This document shows positions 1-6,130 of a stretch of DNA of 9,688 nt, piece after piece. Origin of the DNA: Sphingobacteriaceae bacterium UBA2059 (GTDB lineage: Bacteria > Bacteroidota > Bacteroidia > Sphingobacteriales > Sphingobacteriaceae). A program made the position numbers and the translations under genes. The notes under the pieces are model-generated. The model ran no database searches and was not told where the DNA came from. It worked only from the letters and a program-made list of their open reading frames with translations. Location: positions 1-9,688 of the forward strand of contig DDAL01000011.1 in NCBI GenBank assembly GCA_002332615.1. Direction: 5' to 3'. Within the stretch, counting starts at the first letter, position 1. Each line of letters opens with the position of its first letter.

Positions 1-46
1 CACAAACCCTCCGGGCCACTCCTCTTAATAGAGGAGAAAACACACC
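1..46. repeat. Palindromic interspersed repeat, copy 1 (46 bp)
   Basis: This 46-bp unit is identical to positions 74-119, with a 73-bp period. Its core is a perfect 7-bp inverted repeat (CTCCTCT at 19-25, AGAGGAG at 30-36) around a 4-nt loop. A smaller CCC-TCC-GGG inverted repeat lies at 8-16. Read on the minus strand, the hairpin is followed by TGGCCCGGAGGG, which from memory resembles short palindromic repeats scattered between genes in Bacteroidota genomes; this was not checked. The unit touches the window edge, so more copies may lie further left. Neither strand has a T-run after the stem, so it is not a standard intrinsic terminator. Confidence 0.8.
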
Positions 47-73
47 TCGACCCGGAAACACCCAAGCCCAACT

Positions 74-119
74 CACAAACCCTCCGGGCCACTCCTCTTA
101 ATAGAGGAGAAAACACACC
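74..119. repeat. Palindromic interspersed repeat, copy 2 (46 bp)
   Basis: This is an exact second copy of the unit at 1-46, with its hairpin arms at 92-98 and 103-109. A 27-nt non-repeated spacer (47-73) separates the two copies. The sequence after this copy (from 120) does not match the spacer. It begins about 20 nt past the stop codon of the last gene of the leftward transcript, so any transcript running past that gene would carry both hairpins. They could stabilise the 3' end or slow read-through, but this is inference. Confidence 0.8.
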
Positions 120-122
120 AAA

Positions 123-149
123 CCCCAACCCCAAAACCCTAAAAATCCC
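123..149 (-). other. G-quadruplex-type motif spanning a stop codon
   Basis: On the minus strand, which is the sense strand of the adjacent gene, four G-runs occur in order: GGG (149-147), GGG (139-137), GGGG (132-129) and GGGG (126-123). The loops are 7, 4 and 2 nt. This fits the usual G3+N1-7 pattern for an intramolecular quadruplex. The second run begins with the last base of the TAG stop codon at 139-141, so the motif would lie in the mRNA across the end of the coding region. Folding and function are not shown by sequence alone. Confidence 0.5.
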
Positions 150-1695
150 AGTAAATATTTTTAAAAGAAGACCTCAGTCCGAACGTAATAAAGCGGTTGC
201 GGTTAGTAAACTCACTATTACTTTCGCGGCGCAGGGTAGCCCCCAGTTCCAAACGGAGATTATTTTTCGGATTCAGCAGAAAGCCAAACGTCGCATTCAT
301 ATACAGGAAATCCGTTTTCAGGCCATGGCCAATCTTAACCCCATAATCATCCTTTCGGGTAGTATAATCCAAAAAGATGTTCTTCCCATAATTCTCCCCA
401 TTCACATCCAGGCCATACTGCGCAAAATTACCATGACCGCTAAAAGTCCAGCGCTTATACCGGTAATTCAGCAATCCCACAAACTCTCTGAAATTAGCCC
501 CATAAGGATGCGCAAGCGGTTCATTATAATGCCCGTAGGCCATCAGCCTCCGGCGCGCCGAATACGTATACGGCCTCACCGTATTAAACTCCGCCGTAGC
601 GTTCAGGTTCGCCACCTCAAACAAGTCAAAAGCCCGCAGGCCAATCTGCCCCCCAAGCTTATTCGCCCAGTAGCCGTCCCCCGCAAAAACCTCCTTAAAC
701 GTAAACTCATTAATAGCCCCCTGCCCATAAGCCACAAAGCCATCACTAATTTTATAACTGCCGTTCAGGCCAATAAGCACCTTATCCGGCGAACCATTTT
801 TCATTTCCGCAGGACGAAGGAACAAGAGCGGAATAAAATAGCTCCATTCCGTGCGCGGCTCCCATATAATATTTTCAAACAAGCCCAGGCTCAGGCGGTC
901 ATTCACATTCCAGTCCAGGTAATGAAATACCCCATATTTCTTATTATAAGCCACATCCCCCTCCAACTTACCCTCCAGATCCTGAAACTGCGCCCACATC
1001 ACCGAGTAACTCAGCGGACCCAGGGTGCCATTCAGCTTCAGATACGGATAATTATAAGCAAAGTCCGACAAGAGCAAAGACCGATAGCCATTGCCAATAA
1101 AGTTCTTTCCATAGCCCGCCTGTATGTTCAGGTATTCCGTAGGCGTGTACGACAGATTTGCCGAAGCGTCCGAAAAGTCAAAGCCATCCTCCTTGTAAAT
1201 CTTCGTATTGCCACGTCCCGGAATCACATTATTGGCACGAATGTATGCATCGACATAGAGAGGATACTTCCCCTGGTTTTCCGACACATTCGCATTAAAG
1301 CTAAACTTCTCCCCTATACGGCCACCCACCGCAAGCTCCCGCGTATTGTTCCAGATGGTCCGGTCGCCCTGCTTTCCCACCCACATATCAGGCAAAAAGT
1401 CAAGGTATAGCTCATAGTCATCCTTTTTAACTTCCAGCAAATGCTCCGTAAAAAGCTTTCTGAAAAACCAGTTCTTCGTTTGCCAGTCCTTCACAGGCAA
1501 GTTCTTATACAAGATAGAATCATGCCTGGCCGAATCCAGCACCAGCGGACCGCGGGACGTATGCACCTTCTCACCTGGCGAATACACCGCCTTATCCGGG
1601 TTAGTATTCGAAACAGGAAGCAAGGATGATTGCGCCAGCGCACAGGCGGGCAAAGCCCATACGAAAAAGGCAGATACAAGAAATCTAAAATTCAT
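139..1695 (-). CDS. Wzi/RemB-like outer-membrane beta-barrel protein
   Basis: The 518-residue product begins with a signal peptide: a basic start, a hydrophobic stretch to about residue 20, and a likely cleavage after ALA near residues 19-21. The rest alternates polar and aromatic residues as in a beta-barrel, and the protein ends in an aromatic residue (WDF), typical of outer-membrane proteins. The stretch at 194-211 (GYGKNFIGNGYRSLLLSD) is, as I recall, a hallmark of Bacteroidota proteins annotated as capsule assembly Wzi family or gliding-motility RemB. Wzi anchors capsule at the outer membrane in Escherichia coli, while RemB is linked to gliding in Flavobacterium; which role applies here is unknown. 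A Cys at residue 18 follows LPA, a poor lipobox because of the Pro, so a lipoprotein is less likely. The ATG at 1693-1695 lies 4 nt after the dehydratase stop, so the two genes are very likely co-transcribed and perhaps translationally coupled. The sampled GC content is high (about 56% at 541-720). Confidence 0.72.
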   Translation of the reverse strand: MNFRFLVSAFFVWALPACALAQSSLLPVSNTNPDKAVYSPGEKVHTSRGPLVLDSARHDSILYKNLPVKDWQTKNWFFRKLFTEHLLEVKKDDYELYLDFLPDMWVGKQGDRTIWNNTRELAVGGRIGEKFSFNANVSENQGKYPLYVDAYIRANNVIPGRGNTKIYKEDGFDFSDASANLSYTPTEYLNIQAGYGKNFIGNGYRSLLLSDFAYNYPYLKLNGTLGPLSYSVMWAQFQDLEGKLEGDVAYNKKYGVFHYLDWNVNDRLSLGLFENIIWEPRTEWSYFIPLLFLRPAEMKNGSPDKVLIGLNGSYKISDGFVAYGQGAINEFTFKEVFAGDGYWANKLGGQIGLRAFDLFEVANLNATAEFNTVRPYTYSARRRLMAYGHYNEPLAHPYGANFREFVGLLNYRYKRWTFSGHGNFAQYGLDVNGENYGKNIFLDYTTRKDDYGVKIGHGLKTDFLYMNATFGFLLNPKNNLRLELGATLRRESNSEFTNRNRFITFGLRSSFKNIYWDF

Positions 1696-1699
1696 TTTG

Positions 1700-3652
1700 T
1701 TAAGCTACAATAGTCAGCGGACGCACCTTCTTCTTATCCAGGTCCTCATAGATCGAATTATTACTGATAAATTCCGGAACCATTTGCTTCATCTTAGCAA
1801 CCACCTCCCGTGCCGTACCCACGCTGCTCAGTTTAATCAGTTCGAGAATATGCGTCTCCACCTCCTCAAACTCATAAACACGTGTTTTGCCAATCATAAT
1901 TTTCGGATTATGCGTAGGCAGCGTATTTTCATTGTCGTTCAACAGCTCCTCATAGAGCTTTTCACCCGGCCTAAGGCCCGAATACTCAATATAAATATCC
2001 TGATTAGGCACCAAACCCGCCAGGCGGATCATCCTCTTAGCCAGATCCACAATCTTAACCGACTTGCCCATATCAAAAATAAATATCTCACCACCCTCGC
2101 CCATAGAGCCAGCTTCCAGCACCAGGCGGCAAGCCTCCGGAATAGTCATAAAATAACGCGTAATTTCAGGGTGAGTAACCGTTATGGGGCCACCGCGCTG
2201 TATCTGATCCTTAAAACGCGGAATCACCGAGCCATTCGAACCCAGCACATTGCCAAAGCGCGTAGTAATAAATTTCGTTTTTATAGATTCGCGGCTATTC
2301 AGGTAACTATGCCCGTCGCAATACACATGGTCGGGGTTTTTAAACGAGTTAAACAGCGACTGTACATAAATTTCCGCAATGCGCTTCGAGGCACCCATTA
2401 CGTTGGTAGGGTTCACCGCCTTATCGGTAGATACCATTACAAACTTCAGGGCGTTGTACTTAACCGCCAGGTCGGCCATAATGCGCGTACCCATCACATT
2501 GGTGCGTATAGCCTCTGCCGGATTATTCTCCATCAGCGGCACATGCTTATAAGCAGCAGCATGGTATACATAATGCGGCTTCAGCGAGCTAAACAGCTCC
2601 TCCATGCGCTCCCTGTTGCGCACATCGCCAATAAAGCAATGAAACACATTATGGTGCCTGCCATCCTGCAGTTCCAGCTGCAACTCATGCAAAGGCGTTT
2701 CCGCCTGGTCCATCATAATGATCATCTGCGGGGCAAACTTCGCCACCTGTCTTACAATCTCGCTCCCAATCGATCCCGCCGCACCGGTCACCAGTATCCG
2801 CTTGCCATTCAGCTGATCGCCAATCGCTTCATTATGAATTTCAATCGGCTCACGCTCCAGCAAGTCCTCAATCTTAATATTCTGTATCTGGCTCGTATTA
2901 ATATGGCCGTCAATCCATCCCGGCACCGGCGGCAGCGTAAGCGCCTTAATGCCATGCTCCAGGCATTTATCCACCACCTGGGTCTTCTTTTCCGCCGAAA
3001 GATTGCTTATCGCAATCAGCAGGTCAGTAATATCATGCTTCAGCAGCGATTCAAAATTATCCGAATGAATAATCTTCACCCCATCCACCCATTTACCGCG
3101 CTTACGTATATCATCATCCATAAAAGCCACCACATGCATATTCATATTAGGGTCATGGTCAAGCGTCCGTTTAACCGCTATTCCCGTTTCACCGGCGCCG
3201 TATATCACCACCCTGCGCTTATCCAGGTTCAGGTTCTTCACATATAAAAAGAAATACTTTACCGCCATGCGGTACACCACCAGCATAATAAAGCTGGCCA
3301 TAAAATTAATAATGAGCACCGTATTGCGCATCAGCGGCTCAGCGCCCGTAGCCATCAGCACCAGGTTCACTACAAAAAAGAAACCGCCGGCAATCAGCAG
3401 CGTAACCAGTATGCGCAACGAATCCTGCGCACTCGTATAACGCACTATCCCCTTATGTATGCCGCCAAAGTAAAAAACTATGGAGTTAATCACAGCAAAC
3501 AAGAGCAGGTTCCGGCTCAGTTCAGCAATATTTATAGAGTCAAAATGGAAATTGTAACGTATCAGGTAGGCAATGCCCAAAGCAAAAAGCGATACCACCA
3601 AATCAATGATGAATATTACCCAGTGCGGTACTATATTAATTTTCTTAAACAT
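1700..3652 (-). CDS. pglF: Membrane-bound UDP-GlcNAc 4,6-dehydratase (PglF/WbpM/CapD type)
   Basis: The 650-residue protein has the full-length architecture of the large membrane-bound dehydratases. Four hydrophobic segments lie at about residues 10-31, 45-65, 80-102 and 109-137. A first nucleotide-binding fold follows (GAGETG, 152-157), then the catalytic short-chain dehydrogenase domain (GAAGSIG, 290-296). The active site shows STDKAV (408-413) and MGASK (419-423); the usual catalytic Tyr of YxxxK is replaced by Met, as in PglF and WbpM. The family converts UDP-GlcNAc to the UDP-4-keto-6-deoxy sugar at the inner face of the cytoplasmic membrane, the first step toward diacetylbacillosamine or related amino sugars. 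The neighbouring PglE- and PglD-type genes favour the bacillosamine route. A 28-residue stretch (431-458) before TKFITTRFGNVLG seems longer than in the Campylobacter enzyme. The ATG at 3650-3652 is the natural start, immediately before the first membrane segment. The gene follows a terminator and a possible promoter, so it may head its own transcript with the Wzi/RemB-like gene. Confidence 0.92.
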   Translation of the reverse strand: MFKKINIVPHWVIFIIDLVVSLFALGIAYLIRYNFHFDSINIAELSRNLLLFAVINSIVFYFGGIHKGIVRYTSAQDSLRILVTLLIAGGFFFVVNLVLMATGAEPLMRNTVLIINFMASFIMLVVYRMAVKYFFLYVKNLNLDKRRVVIYGAGETGIAVKRTLDHDPNMNMHVVAFMDDDIRKRGKWVDGVKIIHSDNFESLLKHDITDLLIAISNLSAEKKTQVVDKCLEHGIKALTLPPVPGWIDGHINTSQIQNIKIEDLLEREPIEIHNEAIGDQLNGKRILVTGAAGSIGSEIVRQVAKFAPQMIIMMDQAETPLHELQLELQDGRHHNVFHCFIGDVRNRERMEELFSSLKPHYVYHAAAYKHVPLMENNPAEAIRTNVMGTRIMADLAVKYNALKFVMVSTDKAVNPTNVMGASKRIAEIYVQSLFNSFKNPDHVYCDGHSYLNSRESIKTKFITTRFGNVLGSNGSVIPRFKDQIQRGGPITVTHPEITRYFMTIPEACRLVLEAGSMGEGGEIFIFDMGKSVKIVDLAKRMIRLAGLVPNQDIYIEYSGLRPGEKLYEELLNDNENTLPTHNPKIMIGKTRVYEFEEVETHILELIKLSSVGTAREVVAKMKQMVPEFISNNSIYEDLDKKKVRPLTIVA

Positions 3653-3654
3653 GG

Positions 3655-3671
3655 TCTTCTTTATTAGAAGA
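3655..3671 (-). promoter_or_regulatory. Hairpin directly before the dehydratase start codon
   Basis: A perfect 6-bp inverted repeat (TCTTCT and AGAAGA) around a 5-nt loop ends 2 nt before the ATG of the dehydratase. Its 3' arm, AGAAGA, is the only purine-rich, Shine-Dalgarno-like stretch near that start. The stem has only two G-C pairs, so it is weak, and any effect on ribosome access is speculative. Confidence 0.25.
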
Positions 3672-3695
3672 AAGGAATGACTAACTATGCGATAA

Positions 3696-3730
3696 CAAGT
3701 CTAATGTCATTCAGTTTTCCAAATTTCAAA
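3696..3730 (-). promoter_or_regulatory. Candidate Bacteroidota-type promoter for the dehydratase
   Basis: Minus-strand TAGACTTG at 3703-3696 matches the Bacteroidota -7 consensus TAnnTTTG with one mismatch. Two possible upstream TTTG elements are present: at 3730-3727 (23-nt spacer) and at 3723-3720 (16-nt spacer). Both spacings sit at the edge of the reported range. The more distant TTTG is formed by the end of the terminator T-run. The inferred transcript would have a 5' leader of roughly 40 nt. The support is positional plus one consensus match. Confidence 0.35.
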
Positions 3731-3777
3731 AAACCCGTCTGTAATACCATCCGTTAGAAGCCGGCGACTACAGAGGG
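3728..3777 (-). terminator. Intrinsic terminator after the aminotransferase gene
   Basis: Beginning 7 nt after the aminotransferase stop, the minus strand reads CCCTCTGTA (3777-3769), a 25-nt loop (3768-3744), then TACAGA, one bulged C, and GGG (3743-3734). Six T residues follow at once (3733-3728). The nine paired bases plus an immediate T-run fit a Rho-independent terminator for the leftward transcript. The loop is long but can form a small internal CCG/CGG pairing. It sits between two genes of one pathway, so it may act as a partial terminator that sets relative expression rather than as an absolute end. Confidence 0.7.
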
Positions 3778-3784
3778 TATATAT

Positions 3785-4912
3785 TTACTTCTTGAAGAGC
3801 TTTTTTACAATACGTGCTACCCGGTCCAGTTCTTCCTGAGCCAAATTTGATCCTGATGGCAAACAAAGCCCTCCGTTAAATAACTGCTCAGCTGTACCGT
3901 CACCATAAAACGGAGTTCCTTCAAATACAGGCTGTAAATGCATAGGCTTCCATAAAGGTCTGCTTTCAATATTATCTTCCAGCAAGGCAAGGCGAAGCTG
4001 CTCCCTGTCTATACCTGCTTCTTTATCAATGAGTATTGTCGAAAGCCATCTGTTAGAGCTGTAGCCCTCTGGCTCATTCAATACGGACAATCCCTCAATA
4101 TCTTTAAATGACTCTTTGTAAAACTCAAAGTTTTTCCTTCTTTGTGCTACACGCTCGTTTAGAACCATCATCTGCCCGCGTCCTATACCTGCGCAAATAT
4201 TGCTCATCCGGTAATTATACCCAATGTGGCTATGCTGATAATGAGGTGCATTATCTCTGGCTTGAGTCGAAAGAAATCTGGCTTTTTCAATACCCTCTTC
4301 ATCTTCCGATAAAAGCGCACCGCCTCCGCTTGTAGTAATTATTTTATTGCCGTTAAAAGATAGGATACTGTACTTGCCAAAGGAACCCATCGCTTTGCCC
4401 TTATACGTAGAACCTAAGGCTTCCGCAGCATCTTCAACCACCGGTATCTCATAGCGACTCGCTATTTCCATAATGCTATCCATATCAGCGGGCATCCCAT
4501 ACAAATGAACCACCACCAGAGCCTTCGGTTTTTTACCTTTTTCAAGCCTGTCTTTTATAGCTTCCTCAAGAAATGCAGGCGACATATTCCAGCTTTCAGC
4601 TTCGCTGTCAATAAATACAGGCGTGGCACCACAGTAGGCAATAGGATTTGCCGAGGCCGAAAAGGTAAAACTCTGGCACAAGACTTCATCCCCAGCTGAC
4701 ACTCCTAAAAGAATCAAAGCCAGATGAATAGCAGCTGTACCCGAGCTTAAAGCCGCAGCATGCGATACCTGAGTATACTTCTGCAAATCCTGCTCGAAGC
4801 CATCAACATTAGGCCCCAGGGGAGCTACCCAGTTCTTATCAAATGCTTCTTTAATAAATTCCTGTTCATGACCGCCCATATGAGGCGATGAAAGCCAAAT
4901 CTTAGTATTCAT
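3785..4912 (-). CDS. pglE: PglE-type UDP-4-amino sugar aminotransferase (DegT/DnrJ/EryC1/StrS family)
   Basis: The 375-residue protein is a PLP-dependent sugar aminotransferase of normal family length. It begins with WLSSPHMGGHE (6-16), very close to the Campylobacter PglE N-terminus. It carries EDAAEALGS (160-168, with the Asp that contacts the PLP ring nitrogen), NGNKIITTSGGG (187-198, with K190 as the expected PLP Schiff-base lysine), GYNYRMSN (231-238) and SRPLWKPMH (317-325). The family transfers an amino group from glutamate to C4 of the UDP-4-keto sugar made by the dehydratase encoded just downstream. I chose ATG at 4910-4912: an upstream in-frame GTG at 4943-4945 would add 11 residues not expected from PglE. 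The chosen start overlaps the acetyltransferase gene by 11 nt, suggesting coupling. Sampled GC content is about 43% (4261-4440). A different 4-keto substrate is possible but less likely given the neighbours. Confidence 0.9.
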   Translation of the reverse strand: MNTKIWLSSPHMGGHEQEFIKEAFDKNWVAPLGPNVDGFEQDLQKYTQVSHAAALSSGTAAIHLALILLGVSAGDEVLCQSFTFSASANPIAYCGATPVFIDSEAESWNMSPAFLEEAIKDRLEKGKKPKALVVVHLYGMPADMDSIMEIASRYEIPVVEDAAEALGSTYKGKAMGSFGKYSILSFNGNKIITTSGGGALLSEDEEGIEKARFLSTQARDNAPHYQHSHIGYNYRMSNICAGIGRGQMMVLNERVAQRRKNFEFYKESFKDIEGLSVLNEPEGYSSNRWLSTILIDKEAGIDREQLRLALLEDNIESRPLWKPMHLQPVFEGTPFYGDGTAEQLFNGGLCLPSGSNLAQEELDRVARIVKKLFKK

Positions 4913-5516
4913 TTTTATTATACTTAATAACTTTGCCCGGAACACCTACAACTACGGCATAATCCGGTATATTTTCAATTATTACTGCACCCGCACCAAC
5001 CGTTGCCCATTTGCCAATACTTACACCTTGAATAATACAGGCTCCAATTCCTATATGAGTACCTTCACCTACACAAACGTTTCCTGCCAAAGCAACGTTT
5101 GGCGAAATGTGAACAAAATCGCCAAGCAGGCAGTCATGATCCACAGAGCAATTCGTATTCAATATTACATGCTTGCCGATATCGGAACTGCTGTTAACAC
5201 ATACCCCCGAAAAAATAACCGAGCCCTCTCCTATTGTACTTCGGGGGGAAATATTTGCCGAAGGATCAATAACCTTTGCAAAGCTGCTGCTGACGATCCT
5301 CATGGAAATACGCTTTCGAATAAGATTATTGCCAACTGCAATAATACAATTATCTCGATTATTTAACCCTCCTAAGGCTTTAGTAACCCTGTAACCCAAT
5401 AGCTCCGCAGTCTTCGGGTCATCATCAATCAAGCCTGCTATATCTTCGCCTTGCTTTTCAAGGGTTTCAATAACAACCTTCGCATGTCCGCTTGCTCCGT
5501 ATATAAAAACTGCCAT
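4902..5516 (-). CDS. pglD: PglD/NeuD-type UDP-4-amino sugar N-acetyltransferase
   Basis: The 204-residue protein has the two-part PglD/NeuD layout. The N-terminal small fold begins with YGASGHAK (6-13), the UDP-sugar binding loop. A C-terminal left-handed beta-helix (from about residue 83) is built of hexapeptide repeats such as IGEGSV, IGKHVI, VGEGTH and IGKWAT. H127 in SVDHD aligns with the catalytic His of PglD (H125 in Campylobacter). Late residues VVVGVPGKVIK close the acetyl-CoA site. The expected reaction is acetyl transfer from acetyl-CoA to the C4 amine, giving UDP-N,N'-diacetylbacillosamine in the cytoplasm. The start codon shares one base with the stop of the preceding PglC-type gene (TGATG), a classic coupled junction. 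NeuD-type O-acetyltransferases share this fold, but the gene's place between PglC- and PglE-type genes supports the PglD role. Confidence 0.88.
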   Translation of the reverse strand: MAVFIYGASGHAKVVIETLEKQGEDIAGLIDDDPKTAELLGYRVTKALGGLNNRDNCIIAVGNNLIRKRISMRIVSSSFAKVIDPSANISPRSTIGEGSVIFSGVCVNSSSDIGKHVILNTNCSVDHDCLLGDFVHISPNVALAGNVCVGEGTHIGIGACIIQGVSIGKWATVGAGAVIIENIPDYAVVVGVPGKVIKYNKNEY

Positions 5517-6130
5517 CAGATATTATTCCCGCTACCTTTAAATTTTTCTATAGTAACATGCCCTTCTGCGCTTATCCCCTCTGATCGGATCACCTTCATC
5601 ACCGTCAACCATAAAATCCGCACGTCAAGCAAAAAGGAAACATGGTCGGCATACCATACATCGTATTCAAACTTCTGCTCCCAGCTAATGGCATTTCTCC
5701 CGTTTACCTGCGCCCACCCGGATATTCCAGGCCTCACTTCATGCCTTCGTTTTTGCCGCTCATTGTATAAGGGCAAATATTCTGGCAGTAGCGGCCTGGG
5801 CCCGATTATACTCATATCCCCTTTTAAAACATTTATCAGCTGTGGCAACTCGTCAAGAGATGTCTTCCTCACAAAAGCGCCTATTTGCGTAAGCCTTTCA
5901 GCATCAGGGAGTAGCTTTCCGTCCGAATCCTTTCTATCGCTCATTGTCTTAAACTTAACAATCTTAAATAACTTTCCGTTTAAGCCCGGGCGATTTTGAA
6001 AAAAAAAGGGGCGACCCTTGTTAGCAATGTATAAGCAAAGAGTAACCACTAACAATATTGGAGAAAGGACGATCAGCGCAAGGAAACTGATAGCGAAATC
6101 CAAAAGGCGTTTAAAAAAAGCTTTATACAT
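5516..6130 (-). CDS. pglC: PglC-type monotopic phosphoglycosyl transferase
   Basis: The 204-residue protein matches small monotopic phosphoglycosyl transferases over their whole length. Its N-terminal hydrophobic segment (about 12-36) carries Ser23-Pro24, the pair that bends the re-entrant helix in PglC. The catalytic Asp-Glu pair is D93-E94 in SLDELPQL. Other family blocks are KFKTMSD (59-65), GDMSIIGPRPLLPEYLPLY (104-122), RPGISGWAQVNGRNAISW (133-150) and EGHVTIEKF (189-197). The family moves a sugar-1-phosphate from UDP-diacetylbacillosamine, or a related UDP-sugar, to undecaprenyl phosphate on the inner membrane face, which begins lipid-linked glycan assembly. The C-terminal EGHVT(T/I)EKF block is shared with Campylobacter PglC and favours that substrate. 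The gene overlaps the glycosyltransferase by 8 nt and the acetyltransferase by 1 nt. Sampled GC content is about 51% (5641-5820), higher than its immediate neighbours. Confidence 0.92.
   Translation of the reverse strand: MYKAFFKRLLDFAISFLALIVLSPILLVVTLCLYIANKGRPFFFQNRPGLNGKLFKIVKFKTMSDRKDSDGKLLPDAERLTQIGAFVRKTSLDELPQLINVLKGDMSIIGPRPLLPEYLPLYNERQKRRHEVRPGISGWAQVNGRNAISWEQKFEYDVWYADHVSFLLDVRILWLTVMKVIRSEGISAEGHVTIEKFKGSGNNI

Noticed and set aside
19..36. The repeat hairpins as the intrinsic terminator of the leftward transcript.
   Set aside because: On the minus strand the stems are followed by TGGCCCGG rather than a T-run, and on the plus strand by AAAA.
1..119. Possible end of a CRISPR array: a 46-bp repeat with a 27-nt spacer.
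   Set aside because: The repeat length resembles type II-C repeats of Bacteroidota, but only two copies are seen, the unit is dominated by a strong central palindrome, and no cas gene is in view. Sequence left of position 1 showing more copies with differing spacers of 27-30 nt would reopen this.
325..1410. A 361-codon plus-strand open frame opposite the Wzi/RemB-like gene.
   Set aside because: It has a basic, Ile- and Arg-rich composition, no recognisable domain and a start inside the opposite gene. The opposite strand has a signal peptide and a family motif.
1697..3247. A 516-codon open frame on the plus strand, opposite the dehydratase gene.
   Set aside because: Its product is rich in His, Arg, Gln, Asn and Ile with no domain or hydrophobic pattern I recognise. 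It is the mirror of a well-supported gene with clear catalytic motifs, so it is an antisense shadow.
4913..4945. An upstream GTG start giving an 11-residue extension of the aminotransferase.
   Set aside because: The ATG at 4910-4912 gives an N-terminus that fits PglE, while the extension lies inside the acetyltransferase gene and has no family support.
5451..5999. A 182-codon plus-strand open frame across the PglC-type gene.
   Set aside because: It overlaps two well-supported minus-strand genes and its product is a Ser/Phe/Leu-rich sequence without a recognisable domain.
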